Origin: CAYXVF01 sp964468125
GTDB taxonomy: Bacteria > Myxococcota > XYA12-FULL-58-9 > CAYXVF01
NCBI GenBank assembly: GCA_964468125.1
Contig: CAYXVF010000011.1
Coordinates: 1-64,000, forward strand
Reading direction: 5' to 3'
DNA length: 64,000 nt
The notes below the pieces were generated by a model that was given only the letters and a program-made list of their open reading frames with translations, was not told the DNA's origin and ran no database searches. The first letter of the stretch is position 1. Each line of letters begins with the position of its first letter. The position numbers and the translations under genes were made by a program. This document shows, piece after piece, positions 51,979 through 61,085 of the stretch.

Positions 51979-53774
51979 GCTCGTCGACAGCCATTGGAAG
52001 CGAAGAGAAGGCCCTAGGCAAAGCGGCCGACTGGGGGCTCACCAAGCGCCTCGCGGCCTACCTCTGGCGCGACCCGAAGATTTTTCTGTTCTCGGCGGTG
52101 ATGTACCCGCTCAATGCGCTGACCATCATCATTCCGCCGCTCCTCGTGCAGAAGATCCTCGACGACGCGATCCCATCCGGCGACCGTGGCTACGTCATCA
52201 CCCTGTCCCTCGCCTATCTGGGGGCGCTCGTTCTGGAATTCCTCACCGGCTTCTCCTCGGTGGTCGCGATGGGCGTCCTGGGACAGCGAGCCCTGCGCAC
52301 GATCCGCGATGAGCTCTTCCGGCACGTGCAACGACTACCGTCGAGCTTTTACGACCGCAATCCCATCGGCCGTGTGCTCACTCGCCTCACGAACGACATC
52401 GATTCTCTCAGTGAAGTCTTCGCGACCGGTGCGATCACGATCATCGCGGACGTATTTACGATCATCGGCGTCGTGTCGATGATGCTCGCCCTCGACCCGG
52501 GTCTGACGGTCTGGGCGTTCGTGGTCGTCCCGCCGCTCGTTCTCTTGGCGGCGATCTTTCAACGCTACGCGCGCACCGCCTTTCGTGAGATTAGGCGCCA
52601 CCTAGCGCGGATCAACGCCTACCTCTCCGAGCATCTCACCGGCATGGCCGTCGTCCAGGTATTTCGGCAGGAGGAACGGACCGCGAGGGAGTTCGACGCG
52701 CTCAACCAGGAGTACCTGGCGGCCAACAAATCCGCGATCACCTTTGATGCGTTGCTGTTCTCGATCGTCGAAGCCATCGGCACCTCGGCGGTGGCTGCGA
52801 TCATCTGGTTCGGAGCGCCCTCTCTCGCCTCCGGAGCGATCAAGGCCGGCGTTCTCGTTGCGTTCATTCAGTACATTCGTCGCTTCTTCATCCCAGTCCG
52901 GGACCTGTCGCAAAAGTACACGGTCCTCCAGAGCGCCTTCGCAGCGGCGGAGCGGATCTTCTCCCTCCTCGACGAGCCCCAGACTATTCGCTCTCGGAAC
53001 GGGGCGGTCGTAGTCGGCGCTCAGTGGCACACGTTGAGCCTGGACCACGTGTCCTTTGCGTACGCCCACGCGCCCAAGGACGAAGACTACGTTCTGAGAG
53101 ACGTGTCGTTTGAGGTGAAGAGGGGAGAGCACGTCGCTCTCGTTGGCCCCACGGGCTCCGGGAAGACGACCGTCTTGAAACTCCTGAATCGGTTCTACGA
53201 AGTCACCGACGGTGCGGCGCGCCTCGATGGGCGGGACATACGCGACATCGAGCTCGACTCCCTGCGCCGTCTCTTCGCGGTGGTGTTGCAAGACGTCTAT
53301 CTCTTCAGCGGGACAGTGATGGACAACTTGCGCTTCGGCGAGCACGTGACCGATGACGACGTCCGTCGAGCTGCAAAAGCGGTGCAGGCCGGGCGTTTCA
53401 TCGAGCGTTTGCCAGACGGCTATGACACCCACGTGCGCGAGCTCGGCGCGAATTTTTCCGGCGGTGAGCGGCAGCTGCTCGCCTTTGCGCGCGCCCTCGC
53501 GGTGGACCCACAGATTCTCGTGCTCGATGAGGCGACGAGCAGCGTGGACTCGGAGACGGAAGCGCAGATTCAGCGTGCCATGGACGTCTTGATGCGGGAC
53601 CGGACGGCGATCATCGTGGCGCACCGCCTTTCTACCATTCGCAAGGCGGACCGGATTCTCGTGCTCCAGAACGGGCGGGTGGTGCAGGAGGGCAACCACG
53701 ACACGCTCGTCGCCCAAGCGGGTCTCTACCAGGAGCTCGTCGAGCACCAATACGGCGAGAAACTCGCCAGTTGA
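51975..53774 (+). CDS. ABC exporter half-transporter, catalytic subunit (MdlB-like)
   Basis: A 599-residue partner: six membrane helices, Walker A GPTGSGKTT, signature NFSGGERQ (non-canonical first residue) and Walker B ILVLDEATSSVD with the catalytic Glu519 present. The combination of an Asp in one subunit and an altered signature in the other is the hallmark of heterodimeric exporters with one active ATP site. Start is the GTG at 51975 overlapping the upstream stop; the frame open further upstream is a shadow of the first gene. Confidence 0.9.
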   Translation: MSSSTAIGSEEKALGKAADWGLTKRLAAYLWRDPKIFLFSAVMYPLNALTIIIPPLLVQKILDDAIPSGDRGYVITLSLAYLGALVLEFLTGFSSVVAMGVLGQRALRTIRDELFRHVQRLPSSFYDRNPIGRVLTRLTNDIDSLSEVFATGAITIIADVFTIIGVVSMMLALDPGLTVWAFVVVPPLVLLAAIFQRYARTAFREIRRHLARINAYLSEHLTGMAVVQVFRQEERTAREFDALNQEYLAANKSAITFDALLFSIVEAIGTSAVAAIIWFGAPSLASGAIKAGVLVAFIQYIRRFFIPVRDLSQKYTVLQSAFAAAERIFSLLDEPQTIRSRNGAVVVGAQWHTLSLDHVSFAYAHAPKDEDYVLRDVSFEVKRGEHVALVGPTGSGKTTVLKLLNRFYEVTDGAARLDGRDIRDIELDSLRRLFAVVLQDVYLFSGTVMDNLRFGEHVTDDDVRRAAKAVQAGRFIERLPDGYDTHVRELGANFSGGERQLLAFARALAVDPQILVLDEATSSVDSETEAQIQRAMDVLMRDRTAIIVAHRLSTIRKADRILVLQNGRVVQEGNHDTLVAQAGLYQELVEHQYGEKLAS

Positions 53775-53802
53775 CAGTCAGCGGCGTTGTGAGCAGTAGT
53801 AC

Positions 53803-54792
53803 ATGAATCTGTCCGAGTACTCTTCCCCAACCGCGCTTCTTCACGGGCGCGAGCCGCGTTTGCGGTACCCGCTCCTCGCGACGGGGCTCGCACTCCTATG
53901 CCCGGGATTGGGGCACCTCTATCAGGGGAGGCGTCTGCTCAGCGGACTCTTTTTTGCCATCACGTTGGCGGCGGTGAGCTCGGTCAACGTGCTCTTCATC
54001 GGGCTCGGTGCGAACAGCTTCACCACCTACTATGCGCTCATTGGGCTCGCTGTCCTGTTCTGGCTCTCACAGGTCGTGCACGCGGCCCTGCTCGCGTGGC
54101 GCTCTGGGGATTACCACCTCACGAGAGACAACCACGTCCCGACTTATGTGCTCTTCGCCGCGCATTTCTGGGTGCTCGTTCTCGTCGGCGCCTACCTTCA
54201 GAAGACCTACGTTGCGAGCCTGTTCACGATGGAAGCGATCGCCATGGCCCCGACGGTCCTTCCCGGCGATGAGCTCTTCATCTCGAAGCTCGATAGCGCA
54301 GACCTGCACTACGGCGAGGTCGTTCTCTATGAGCACCACGTCGACGCGGCCAGCACGGCTTTCGAGCTCGAGCTCGGTCGGGTGTTTGGCCTTCCCGGCG
54401 ACCTGGTCGAGTCGGTCAACGGTGAGTGGTACCGCAATGACGCGCTCGTCGAGATGCGCGAGGTCGGCCCTTTGGAGGTCCTGAGTCGGGGCATCGCGGG
54501 GATCTGGCAGATGGAGGAGATGCTCGCCTACGAGCGGGAAGAGGCGGGCACACGCTTTCGCGTTCTCCGCGCCCTCGATTGGCACGGGAAGGCGGACAGC
54601 GAGGAGTTTCGCCTCTACGAGGTACCCGCCGGGCACGTTTATCTGCTCGCCGACAACCTCGATGGCCACTGGGACAGTCGCGACTACGGCGCCATTCGCA
54701 TGACCGAGATCGTCGGTCGGCCCACGATGGTCTGGGGCGAAAAACGCCCGGAGCGCTTCTCCCTCGACCGGGTCGGGCATCCGATCGAGTGA
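53803..54792 (+). CDS. Signal peptidase I-like protein lacking the catalytic Ser and Lys
   Basis: A 329-residue S26-family protein with an unusual N-terminal region of about four membrane segments (LLCPGLGHLYQGRRLLSGLF, then three more). The peptidase domain starts at EAIAMAPTVLPGDELFISKL, where the expected SMxPT reads AMAPT: Ala147 replaces the nucleophilic Ser. In LGRVFGLPGDLVE the general-base Lys of KRVxGLPGD is Gly192. LADNLDGHWDSRDYGAI (box E) is kept. The fold is thus conserved but the Ser/Lys dyad is gone, so proteolysis is not expected. A scaffold, chaperone or substrate-holding role is inference only. It follows the ABC exporter genes by 28 bases. Confidence 0.85.
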   Translation: MNLSEYSSPTALLHGREPRLRYPLLATGLALLCPGLGHLYQGRRLLSGLFFAITLAAVSSVNVLFIGLGANSFTTYYALIGLAVLFWLSQVVHAALLAWRSGDYHLTRDNHVPTYVLFAAHFWVLVLVGAYLQKTYVASLFTMEAIAMAPTVLPGDELFISKLDSADLHYGEVVLYEHHVDAASTAFELELGRVFGLPGDLVESVNGEWYRNDALVEMREVGPLEVLSRGIAGIWQMEEMLAYEREEAGTRFRVLRALDWHGKADSEEFRLYEVPAGHVYLLADNLDGHWDSRDYGAIRMTEIVGRPTMVWGEKRPERFSLDRVGHPIE

Positions 54793-54835
54793 GCTATCAG
54801 CGCTCGGCTGCTCTCGCGGGTGCTCATGCGTGTCC

Positions 54836-55528
54836 TCAGCCGCCCCCCCAACCGACCCAGTCCTCGCCGTCGGCGGTTCGTTCGCGTTTCCAGATGGGAA
54901 GGTCCTTCTTGATTTCTTCGAGCGCGGCGCGACAGGCGCGGTAGGCCTCGTCGCGGTGGGGACTCGCCGCGGCGATCACCACCGAGCGTTCTCCAACGGG
55001 CAGCAAACCCGTGCGGTGGGTGATCGCGAGGCGCACGCCGTCGATCTGTCGCTCTAGGTCAGCCACGATCCGCTCGAGCACCCGGCTCGCCATCGGCTCG
55101 TAGGCTTCGTAGTCTAACGACAGGACCTCTTTGCCACGGGCGTGGTCGCGGACCGTGCCGATGAAGGTCACCACCGCGCCGATCTTCGGTCCCTGCACTT
55201 TGGCCACGACCGCGTCGAGGTCGATCGGTGCGGTCTGGATCGCGACACGCTCCGATGGGGAGAGACCGGGGGCCCCACCGGCGACGGGTGGGATCAACGC
55301 GATCTCATCGCCATCGGCGATCGGGTCCTCGCGCCGTGCAAATTCGTGGTTTCGTGCCCAGCGCACGCTCTCAAGGCGTCCTTCCAGGGCGGGGTGTAGC
55401 TTCGCGACCCGCGCGGCGACGTCGGCGACCGTGCTCCCCGCCGGGACGACCAGCTCCTCCTCTGGGACACCGCTCTCACCCCGGCTGCCGCCGAGGTAGA
55501 GCACCCGTATCCGCATTGAATCGCTCAT
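54836..55528 (-). CDS. MoaD-MoaE fusion (molybdopterin synthase)
   Basis: A 230-residue fusion. Residues 1-85 are MoaD (ubiquitin-like), ending PPVAGG with Gly84-Gly85; residues 90-230 are MoaE, with VVTFIGTVRDHARGKEV, the YEAYEPMA segment, HRTGLLPVGE and PIWKRE. MoaD must carry a free C-terminal Gly-Gly thiocarboxylate to transfer sulfur, so the fusion should be cleaved after Gly85, as reported for the mycobacterial MoaX fusion. Start ATG at 55528, 188 bases from the divergent kinase start; the two upstream regions overlap. Confidence 0.92.
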   Translation of the reverse strand: MSDSMRIRVLYLGGSRGESGVPEEELVVPAGSTVADVAARVAKLHPALEGRLESVRWARNHEFARREDPIADGDEIALIPPVAGGAPGLSPSERVAIQTAPIDLDAVVAKVQGPKIGAVVTFIGTVRDHARGKEVLSLDYEAYEPMASRVLERIVADLERQIDGVRLAITHRTGLLPVGERSVVIAAASPHRDEAYRACRAALEEIKKDLPIWKRERTADGEDWVGWGGG

Positions 55529-55715
55529 GATGGGCTCTCATCGCCAGTTTTGTCCGGGGGAGCAAGGGGTGTGGGGTGAGGTGTGCGCCTGCTCAGCGGC
55601 AGGCGTGGATCCGGCGGTCCGATCGTGTGCTATGCTCGTGTCACGCCCGTTGCGCATCGGGTGTGCGGCGCCCGCACCGGCAAGTTCCCCCCGGTTCGGA
55701 TGCCATTGGGAGAGC

Positions 55716-57935
55716 ATGGACGACGCGCTCAACCTGCTCGACGATCTCGACCTCGAGTTACCCGAGGGCTTTGATTTCGCCGAAGCAGAAGCTGACAACT
55801 CAGTGGCCCAAGGCACTTTCTTCGGGCCCTACCAGGTCATTGCCGACGTCGGCAAGGGCGGCGTCGCGCGTGTGATGCGCGCTCGACACATTCACCCGAG
55901 CTACGCTGACACGACTTTCGCCATCAAGGTGTTGCACGACGAGCTCGCCCGAGATCCCCGGGTCGTTTCCTTCTTCCGCAATGAGGCTTTCGTTCTCTCG
56001 ATGCTGAAGCACCCGAACATCGTGCAGACCTTCGAGGCCGGCACGCAGGACGACAAAGTCTTCATCGCGATGGAGTACATAGATGGCCGCGACCTCGATG
56101 AGATGATCGCGCGGTGCAAAAAGTTCCACATCGCCCTGCCCACGGAACTGGCGATGTTTGTGGTCACCGAGGTCCTCGAGGCGCTCGCTTACGCGCACGA
56201 ACTCACCGACGGTGACGGTGAGCTGCTTCGTCTCGTTCATCGCGACATCAACCCGGCGAACGTCTTCATGTCCTACGATGGGCACGTGAAGCTCGGGGAT
56301 TTTGGCGTGGCCTCCGTGGCCGCGGAAGAGCTCGAAAAGAGTCGCGAGCTCGCGGGCAAGATCGGCTATTTCGCTCCCGAGCAGCTCGCCGGCGAGGCCA
56401 TCGACCAGCGCGCGGACCTGTTCTCGACGGGCGTGATGATGTTCGAGATCTTCACCGGTCAGCGCCTCTTCGACGGCAGCGACCAGAACAAGATCCTACG
56501 CCTCAACAAGAAGGCGAAGATTCCCCGGCCCTCGAAGCTTAACCCAGCGATTCCTCCAGGCCTCGAAGCGGTGATCCTGCGCGCGTTGGAGCGAAAGCCC
56601 GAGGACCGTTTCCAGAGCGCTCGCGAGATGCGCGACGCTCTCATGCCCTTTTCTCCGGATCCGAGCGGTATGCCGCTGGCCATCGCGTCCCTGATGCGAA
56701 TGGTTTTCTTGCAGGAGCACATTCAAGAGCTCCAGCTGCGTGAGGGACTCAATGGAAGCGCCGCGGTTCGGGGCTCGGGGCAGCACGTGGCGCTGTTCAC
56801 CACCGACCAGCGCGCACGCATCGCTTTTTCCGAGCTTCTAAACTCTCGTGGTTACCGCGTGATGCCGTTCACGGACATCAGCACCTTTCGCCTCGCGTGT
56901 TCCCAGTCGGCGGTGCCGGACGTGCTGATGGTGGGCGTGGCCGACGCCGCGCTCGTGGCAGGAGAGCTAGCGCAGGCCCTCGCGAGCTTGCCGACCTCGA
57001 TTCCGGTGATCGGTGTGTGCGACAACCTGGATGCGTCGATCTGTGCGGTCGCGCAGCAGCTCGGGGCGGTCGACCTTCTGAGCAAGCCGTTCAACATCGA
57101 GCGTGTGTTGACTTCCGTACGGGCGGCGCTTAGCGGTGCTGCGCAGGTCATCGCGAAACGAGAGGCGCAGGCTCCGGCGAGCGCCCCGGTGCGAACGAAG
57201 ATTCTGGTGGTCTCCGCCGACCCGAGTCTGGTTGCGCGTCTCACGACCGGCCTGACGGAAGCGACCATTCTGGTGGACGTGGCATCGTCGCCCGCGGAAG
57301 CGCTCGCCCTGACGCTGGAGACCAGCTACGACGGTGTCGTCTTCGATGCGCCGGGCGGTGCGAATCCCGCACGCGTCTTCATGAATCAATTCCGTTCCCA
57401 GCCGGGCATGGGACTCGTACCGGTGGTCTATCTGTCCGACCCGGGCACGCACCACGGCTATGGTGACTTGGAACAAGACCGCAGCTTCGTCTGCTCCCGA
57501 ACCGAGTACGCCAAAACGGTCGTCAACGAGATGAATCGGCTCCTTGCGGACACGCGCATGGGGCGAAGCTTCATCCGCTACGACACGAGCTTTCCGGTCG
57601 AGCTTCGCTTCGGCGGGCGTGTTTTTGCCGGTGATGCGATCAACGTTTCTCGAGGTGGGCTGATGCTGCGCTGTGTGCAGCTTCCCCCGATCGGGGAAGC
57701 GGTGAGCGTCGGTCTGCGTTTTCCCGGGAGCCATCGTGGCCTCGAGGTGAACGGGAGCGTGATCCGAGTCGACATGGCGCGCCAGGAGGGCGAGCTGCCG
57801 CGCATCGGCGTGTCCTTCGAGCGCTTCACAGGGCGCGGAGAAGTCGACCTGATCGAGTTTCTGAGCCGCCTTGACCAACAAGCCAACCGTAGGCAAACGG
57901 TCATCATCGGCGCGCCCCCACCGGTGCAGACCTGA
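55716..57935 (+). CDS. Ser/Thr kinase with two receiver-like regions and a PilZ domain
   Basis: A 739-residue cytosolic protein. Kinase domain about 35-310: VGKGGVARVM, FAIKVL, LVHRDINPANVF, LGDFGVAS, APEQLAG. A receiver-like domain at about 357-470 (HVALFTTDQRAR, KPF) lacks the usual phosphoacceptor Asp (VPDVLMVGV). A second receiver-like region begins near 495 (KILVVSADPS). The C-terminal PilZ domain (about 617-725) has RSFIR as RxxxR and NVSRGG as (N/D)xSxxG, so cyclic di-GMP binding is plausible. No membrane helix. I chose the ATG at 55716, preceded by GGGAGAG; upstream in-frame codons show no domain. Confidence 0.88.
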   Translation: MDDALNLLDDLDLELPEGFDFAEAEADNSVAQGTFFGPYQVIADVGKGGVARVMRARHIHPSYADTTFAIKVLHDELARDPRVVSFFRNEAFVLSMLKHPNIVQTFEAGTQDDKVFIAMEYIDGRDLDEMIARCKKFHIALPTELAMFVVTEVLEALAYAHELTDGDGELLRLVHRDINPANVFMSYDGHVKLGDFGVASVAAEELEKSRELAGKIGYFAPEQLAGEAIDQRADLFSTGVMMFEIFTGQRLFDGSDQNKILRLNKKAKIPRPSKLNPAIPPGLEAVILRALERKPEDRFQSAREMRDALMPFSPDPSGMPLAIASLMRMVFLQEHIQELQLREGLNGSAAVRGSGQHVALFTTDQRARIAFSELLNSRGYRVMPFTDISTFRLACSQSAVPDVLMVGVADAALVAGELAQALASLPTSIPVIGVCDNLDASICAVAQQLGAVDLLSKPFNIERVLTSVRAALSGAAQVIAKREAQAPASAPVRTKILVVSADPSLVARLTTGLTEATILVDVASSPAEALALTLETSYDGVVFDAPGGANPARVFMNQFRSQPGMGLVPVVYLSDPGTHHGYGDLEQDRSFVCSRTEYAKTVVNEMNRLLADTRMGRSFIRYDTSFPVELRFGGRVFAGDAINVSRGGLMLRCVQLPPIGEAVSVGLRFPGSHRGLEVNGSVIRVDMARQEGELPRIGVSFERFTGRGEVDLIEFLSRLDQQANRRQTVIIGAPPPVQT

Positions 57936-57956
57936 CTCCTACTGGAGCGAAGACCT

Positions 57957-59477
57957 ATGAAGAGAATGATTGTGCTCGCGGCGCTCACCGCGCTCGCGTG
58001 CAATGGCAAGTCCGGCGGCGACGCGAGTGACCGTGGCACGCCGCCTCCCAGAGTTGAGCCCTCGGATGCGGTTGAGGCGACGGCTGGCACTGCCGTAGCG
58101 GCGAGCCCGACAGCGGACGCCCTGCCGGAAGGGCTCGAGGCCGGTGAGCTGTTCTACGGGGTTTATCTCCAGGGCAACAAGGTCGGCTGGATGCGCCAGG
58201 CGGTGCGGGCCGACGAAGGGGTCGTACTGGAGACCGACCTCGTGGCACGTGTGCGGGGGCTCGGAACCGAGCAGAAGGTCGAGCTCGAAGAGCGGCGTCG
58301 TTACGCCTACTCCGGTGGCCTCGAATCGCTTTCCTTCGAGCAAGCCGCCGCCACCGGGGCGACGCGGGTGGAGGGTACCGCCAAAGGGGACGTGCTCGAG
58401 CTCGTGCTGACCGCTGGCGGTGCATCGCGTACGGCGAAAGTCGAGATCGCCGAGTCCCTCGAGGACGTCCTCGCGCCCTTGCGTCTCGCTCGTACTGGAC
58501 AGCCTGGTGACCGTGCGGCGGTGAGCCGCTTTGACGCGAGCGTTCAACAACAGATCGAGACCGAATACCGGGTCGTGGCGCGTGAGAAGAGGAACATCGC
58601 GGGCGTCGAGACCGACACGGTGAAGATCGTCAGCAAGAGTCCGACGCTCGGAGTGGAGGAGACCGCGTGGTACGACGAGACCGGAACGGTGCTCGAGTCG
58701 CGCATTGGCGGGTTCTTCGTAGCGCGCCTCGAGCCCCCGGACGTCGCGAAGAAGCTCGACTACAGCCAGGATCTGTTGATCGCGGCGGTAGTGAAGCCGC
58801 CTGCGCCGATCAAGAACCCGACGGCACTCGAAGCATTGACACTCGATGTCAAGGGTTTCAACGCCGAGTCCATGCCCCCGGAGACGCCACGCCAACGGGT
58901 GACCCAAAAAGGCGACATGGTGCGGATCTCCCTCAGCCGCGATGCGGCGCCGAGCGCGAAGTGGTCCCTGGGGATGAAGGTGCCGGAGGGGTTGAAGGAG
59001 TTCACAGAGCCGACGGCCTTCATTCAGAGCGATGACCCGGCGATCGTAGAAGCGGCAAAGCGCGCCGTCGGCGACGCGAGCGAGCTCTTCACGGCAACCT
59101 CGAGACTCACCGAGTTTGTCTACGGAGCGATCCGCGACGAATACGTGCCCGCCTACTCGAATGCGAAAGAAGCGCTGGAGTCCGGCCGGGGGGACTGCAC
59201 GGAGCACGCGATCTTGTTCGTCGCGCTCGCTCGGGCGCTCGGTATTCCGTCGCGTGTGGCGGTCGGGGTGGCCTACTGGCCGCCGGGCGGTGGCTTTGGA
59301 TGGCACGCCTGGGCGGAGGTGCACGCAGGCGGGGACTGGATCGCCGTCGATCCGACCTGGAACCAACCGATCGCGGACGCGACTCACCTGAAGCTCGCCG
59401 GCGGTGGCCCGGCGGAGCAGGCACGCATCGTGATGATGCTCGGGCAACTCCAAATCGCTCGGCTCGTCGGAGGCTGA
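57957..59477 (+). CDS. Transglutaminase-like lipoprotein
   Basis: A 506-residue lipoprotein (signal ending ALAC). The C-terminal transglutaminase-like domain has the triad Cys414 in GRGDCTEHAI, His450 in FGWHAWAEV and Asp465 in AVDPTWNQ. The N-terminal ~330 residues are strand-rich with no named family. Bacterial members are mostly cysteine peptidases or amide-bond enzymes acting in the periplasm. It follows the kinase by 21 bases and overlaps hemW (TGATG), so these may form one unit. Confidence 0.85.
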   Translation: MKRMIVLAALTALACNGKSGGDASDRGTPPPRVEPSDAVEATAGTAVAASPTADALPEGLEAGELFYGVYLQGNKVGWMRQAVRADEGVVLETDLVARVRGLGTEQKVELEERRRYAYSGGLESLSFEQAAATGATRVEGTAKGDVLELVLTAGGASRTAKVEIAESLEDVLAPLRLARTGQPGDRAAVSRFDASVQQQIETEYRVVAREKRNIAGVETDTVKIVSKSPTLGVEETAWYDETGTVLESRIGGFFVARLEPPDVAKKLDYSQDLLIAAVVKPPAPIKNPTALEALTLDVKGFNAESMPPETPRQRVTQKGDMVRISLSRDAAPSAKWSLGMKVPEGLKEFTEPTAFIQSDDPAIVEAAKRAVGDASELFTATSRLTEFVYGAIRDEYVPAYSNAKEALESGRGDCTEHAILFVALARALGIPSRVAVGVAYWPPGGGFGWHAWAEVHAGGDWIAVDPTWNQPIADATHLKLAGGGPAEQARIVMMLGQLQIARLVGG

Positions 59478-60592
59478 TGGGAACCGGCCTCTACGTCCAC
59501 GTGCCGTACTGCCGGCACCGCTGCCCGTACTGCGACTTCAACGTCTGGATCGACAAACGGGCGCCCTGGGATGAGCTGGCCCGGGCGATCGTCGCAGACC
59601 TCGAGCGTCACGCGCCGCGTTTTCCCATGCCCTTTGACACGGTCTACTTCGGCGGCGGGACTCCGTCGCTCGCCCCCGCATCGTTCGTCGAAACGATTTT
59701 GAGTGCCGCGCGCGGGCTGGGGGTCCGGGGGGAGGCGGAGATTACGATGGAGATCGAGCCGAGTACGATCGAACGCACCGCGTTGCGGGCTCGGCTTGCG
59801 CTCGGCGTGAATCGTGCCAGTCTCGGCTGGCAATCCACCCATGACCGGCTGTTGCGCACGCTGGGCCGAATGCACGATGCGCAGGCCAGCGCGCGGATGG
59901 CTGAGGACGTGAGCGCCGCGGGATTTGAGAACATCAGCGTCGATCTGATCTTTGCCGTCCCGGGCCAATCGATGGCGGAGCTCGAGGCGGATCTCGACGC
60001 GATCGATCGACTCGACCCCGAGCACGTCTCGCTTTACGCCCTGACCTTCGAGGAGGGCACCGAATTCGAGCGCCGTCGTCGCCAGGGGCGTCTCGCGCCG
60101 GTGGACGATGAGCTCGAGCTCGCGATGATGAACCGGATCGAGGAGCGGCTTCTCTCGAGCGGCTATGGACACTACGAGATCAGCAACTACGCGAAACCTG
60201 GCCGCGAAGCGCGGCACAACTCGGCCTACTGGCAGGGAGCCCCGTACCTCGGGGTTGGACCAGGAGCGCACTCCCATCTGCCGTTCGAGACGGGTGCGAG
60301 ACGCTGGGAGGCGTTGCGCAGCCCCGGCGCCTACATCGAATCTAGAGGAGGCGCTTATGAGTGGCAGGAAGAGCTCACCGAGCGGCAGTCCGTCGGCGAA
60401 CGATTGATGACCGCCATGCGGCTCGAGAGCGGTCTCGACGTAGCTGCCTTGAGACTCGAGCGTTGGCCGGAGCTGCTGCAGGCGGGCCAGGACGCGGAGG
60501 CGCGGGCGTGGCTGCGGCGCGATGGCTCGCACTGGGTCCCCACGGCTCTCGGGCGCCGGCACGCGGATGCGCTCGCAGCCCTCTTCGTGTAG
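59477..60592 (+). CDS. hemW: HemW-like radical SAM haem chaperone
   Basis: A 371-residue radical SAM protein with CRHRCPYCDF (CxxxCxxC for the 4Fe-4S cluster), YFGGGTPSLAP and SVDLIFAVPGQSMAE, typical of the HemN/HemW family. It is short, starts YVHVPYC, and lacks the N-terminal extension of oxygen-independent coproporphyrinogen oxidase, so it is better called HemW than HemN. The ATG at 59477 overlaps the upstream stop by one base. Confidence 0.9.
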   Translation: MGTGLYVHVPYCRHRCPYCDFNVWIDKRAPWDELARAIVADLERHAPRFPMPFDTVYFGGGTPSLAPASFVETILSAARGLGVRGEAEITMEIEPSTIERTALRARLALGVNRASLGWQSTHDRLLRTLGRMHDAQASARMAEDVSAAGFENISVDLIFAVPGQSMAELEADLDAIDRLDPEHVSLYALTFEEGTEFERRRRQGRLAPVDDELELAMMNRIEERLLSSGYGHYEISNYAKPGREARHNSAYWQGAPYLGVGPGAHSHLPFETGARRWEALRSPGAYIESRGGAYEWQEELTERQSVGERLMTAMRLESGLDVAALRLERWPELLQAGQDAEARAWLRRDGSHWVPTALGRRHADALAALFV

Positions 60593-60627
60593 AGCAGGAA
60601 ACCCCAATTCGACGATGGGAGTCTCGA

Positions 60628-61029
60628 ATGCTGAACAAGCCTGATCTTGCCGCCCTGTTTCTGCGCCTGGGAGCCGGTGGAACGATGCTCCTCATGCACG
60701 GCTGGCCCAAGCTCATGGGCTTCGCTCAGCGATTCAACAGCTTCCCCGATCCCCTCGGGGTCAGCTCGCCGGTGTCCTACAGCCTAACGATCTTCGCGGA
60801 GGTGTTCTGCGCCGCGCTCATCGTCGCCGGAGTTGCAACCCGTTTGGCCGCGATCCCGCTGCTCGTTACCATGCTCGTCGCCGCCTTCGTCGTGCACGGC
60901 GCGGATCCGTTCGCGAAGAAAGAGCTCGCTCTGCTCTATGGGACGTGCTTCGCGACGCTGATTTTCTCCGGTTCCGGAAAATACCGACTGCAGACGACGG
61001 TGCTCGCCCGCTTGGACCGCTGGTCCTGA
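60628..61029 (+). CDS. DoxX-family membrane protein
   Basis: A 133-residue protein with four membrane helices: LFLRLGAGGTMLLMHGWPKL, SLTIFAEVFCAALIVAGVAT and two more. DoxX proteins are linked to quinone or sulfur oxidation and to oxidative stress, but this short type is functionally undefined. The ATG at 60628 begins at the first helix. Confidence 0.85.
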   Translation: MLNKPDLAALFLRLGAGGTMLLMHGWPKLMGFAQRFNSFPDPLGVSSPVSYSLTIFAEVFCAALIVAGVATRLAAIPLLVTMLVAAFVVHGADPFAKKELALLYGTCFATLIFSGSGKYRLQTTVLARLDRWS

Positions 61030-61085
61030 CCGCCCTCGCGACCCGCATCTGCGCGATCCGCTCGCTCCAACCCAATCAGGGTGTG

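Noticed and set aside
52602..53750. 382-codon minus-strand frame
   Set aside because: Antisense shadow of the second ABC subunit.
57939..59453. 504-codon minus-strand frame
   Set aside because: Antisense of the transglutaminase lipoprotein, which has an intact catalytic triad and lipobox.
59384..60607. 407-codon minus-strand frame
   Set aside because: Antisense of hemW, where radical SAM motifs are clear on the plus strand.
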